The notes below the pieces were generated by a model. The model made no database searches. It was not told the DNA's origin and saw nothing but the letters and a program-made list of their open reading frames with translations. Positions 5,736 through 6,650 of a stretch of DNA of 6,650 bases are shown one piece after another. Source of the DNA: Aquificaceae bacterium. Its GTDB lineage: Bacteria; Aquificota; Aquificia; Aquificales; Aquificaceae. Location of the stretch: contig JALTVH010000044.1 in the NCBI GenBank assembly GCA_027049085.1, positions 1-6,650 of the forward strand. Direction: 5' to 3'. The first letter of the stretch is position 1, and each line of letters opens with the position of its first letter. A program made the translations under genes and the position numbers.

Positions 5736-6650
5736 TCAGCCCTCCCACAGGGTCAAAATGACCCTGCTCCATATATTATCTTTCTCCTCAGCCTTTTTTA
5801 CAACCCATTTTATCGTTTTTTCTGATTTTATCAGCTCGGCGCTTAATGCGGTTCTAAAGAGTGCCCACCAGTATCTTTCTCCCTCTTTTTCACCTATCTC
5901 AATAACCTTTTTGTAGTATTCAATCGCTTCTCTGTAATCTCCTTCCTCAAAGCTCAGATCCCCGAGTTTGAGATAAACGATGGACCTGTAAGACCTGAAC
6001 CTCTCCTTCTCAAAGTCCGTTCTGAGGACGACACTTTCCAGTCTTTCCCTATCCTCTCTAAGGAAATACAGGAGGATCTGGGCTTCCACCCTATCATCTC
6101 CCCTCAAACCTTCCAGGGACCTCTCAAGGAAGTTAACTGCGAGTATTGGTCTGTTTTTAAGGATATGGATCTGTGCACCCAGAAACCAGTAGAGGTTTTT
6201 GTTGGCAAGATTAGGAATTATCTCAACTGCCAGATCATCACCGGTGAAGGTTAGAGACCTTGCAAGGAGTTCCCAGCCCTCTTTTGTTCCGAAAACCTTT
6301 GCAAAGTTATCGGGATTTGTTCTGTAAACATCGGTGATATACCTGGCGTCCTTTTCTTTGTAAAAAACGAACTTTCCTGCTTCTTCTCTCAGTTTTTCTA
6401 CAAACCTGGAGAAGGTGAATATGTCGTTTTCGTAAACAAATTCTGTTAACTTGAGCTTCTTGGATCTTAGAAACTTTCTTTCCTCCTGGGTAAGGTCCCT
6501 TCCCTTCATGGAAAGGTAGTAGATTCCAAGAGCGGGAAGGTCACCGAAAATGTTCTCAACGTTAAGCCAGCCCACTTTGAGCAGCTTTTCCCTGTAGTTT
6601 CCGATCTCCTTACCGTAAACCTTTAAAAACTCCTCGTAGTACCAGAAGGT
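5736..6650 (-). CDS. Unrecognised helical protein with a TPR-like unit, upstream of flgB (5' end outside window)
   Basis: The frame runs from the right edge to a TGA at 5738-5736, giving 304 visible residues; the GTG at 6575 is internal because the frame stays open to base 6650 (visible N-terminus TFWYYEEFLKVYGKE). It is predicted almost wholly alpha-helical, with many Lys, Glu, Arg and aromatic residues. One clear tetratricopeptide-type unit lies near the C-terminus: YLKLGDLSFEEGDYREAIEYYKKVIEIG, with the usual small and aromatic positions. An earlier helical pair (LYWFLGAQIHILKNRPILAVNFLERSLEGL) is a weaker repeat of the same kind. No signal peptide, membrane helix or catalytic motif is visible in this part, though a signal could lie beyond the edge. 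The GSxS-less, enzyme-motif-free content argues for a scaffold or binding role. Being four bases from flgB, it is probably cotranslated with basal-body genes, so an assembly factor or motor-associated TPR protein is plausible, but unproven. Confidence 0.85.
   Translation of the reverse strand, partial: TFWYYEEFLKVYGKEIGNYREKLLKVGWLNVENIFGDLPALGIYYLSMKGRDLTQEERKFLRSKKLKLTEFVYENDIFTFSRFVEKLREEAGKFVFYKEKDARYITDVYRTNPDNFAKVFGTKEGWELLARSLTFTGDDLAVEIIPNLANKNLYWFLGAQIHILKNRPILAVNFLERSLEGLRGDDRVEAQILLYFLREDRERLESVVLRTDFEKERFRSYRSIVYLKLGDLSFEEGDYREAIEYYKKVIEIGEKEGERYWWALFRTALSAELIKSEKTIKWVVKKAEEKDNIWSRVILTLWEG
5740..5745 (-). promoter_or_regulatory. Shine-Dalgarno GGAGGG that sets the flgB TTG start
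   Basis: On the minus strand GGAGGG is followed by eight bases and then TTG GAC ATC. It lies inside the last codons of the upstream gene and is the strongest ribosome-binding sequence near the flgB N-terminus, which supports the TTG over any other codon. The upstream gene's TGA falls between the site and the TTG. Confidence 0.7.

Noticed and set aside
6573..6575. GTG as the start of the TPR-like gene
   Set aside because: The frame continues without a stop to the window edge, and the added residues (ending in NYREKLLK) have the same helical, charged character as the rest.
1..6650. CRISPR array, insertion sequence, tRNA/rRNA gene or attachment site
   Set aside because: No regularly spaced repeats, transposase-like frame, terminal inverted repeats or cloverleaf-like sequence were seen, and almost every base is within a recognised coding frame.

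Overview
The window is a densely packed piece of bacterial chromosome holding two gene trains that run toward each other and meet stop codon to stop codon at 3153/3154. Only 13 bases (1780-1788 and 5732-5735) lie outside a gene, so there is no room for a promoter, RNA gene or mobile element between genes. The genes belong to a motile bacterium with an outer membrane: a secretin and a flagellar MS ring with proximal rod. Arginine is written mostly as AGG, Glu and Lys are frequent, and the proteins are compact. Together with an Fe-S type PurF that has no propeptide, this suggests a thermophile, possibly anaerobic or microaerophilic and of Aquificota/Desulfurobacteriaceae type. That placement is inference; no marker gene is present to settle it.

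Left half, plus strand (1-3153). The 3' part of a GspD-type secretin gene enters from the left edge; its reading frame is open back to base 3. It overlaps a gene for a small single-pass, AsmA/GspN-like envelope protein by 20 bases. Nine bases further on comes a complete purF, the first committed enzyme of purine synthesis. The spacing implies one transcript ending in purF, so a secretion unit and a housekeeping nucleotide gene seem to be expressed together.

Right half, minus strand (3154-6650). In transcription order, right to left: an incomplete, unrecognised alpha-helical protein with one TPR-like unit, then flgB, flgC, fliE and fliF. The junctions are a 4-base gap, a 4-base overlap (ATGA), a 10-base overlap and a direct abutment, which fits strong translational coupling. 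The four flagellar products form a continuous physical structure: FliF makes the inner-membrane MS ring, FliE joins it to the rod, and FlgB and FlgC are proximal rod subunits. The unit stops at fliF; the fliG that commonly follows is not here.

I found no clear new system. The points most worth checking are the helical protein that leads into flgB, the very basic Pro/Gln-rich insert in the secretin, the purF placement, and the shared TGATCA at the convergent stops.
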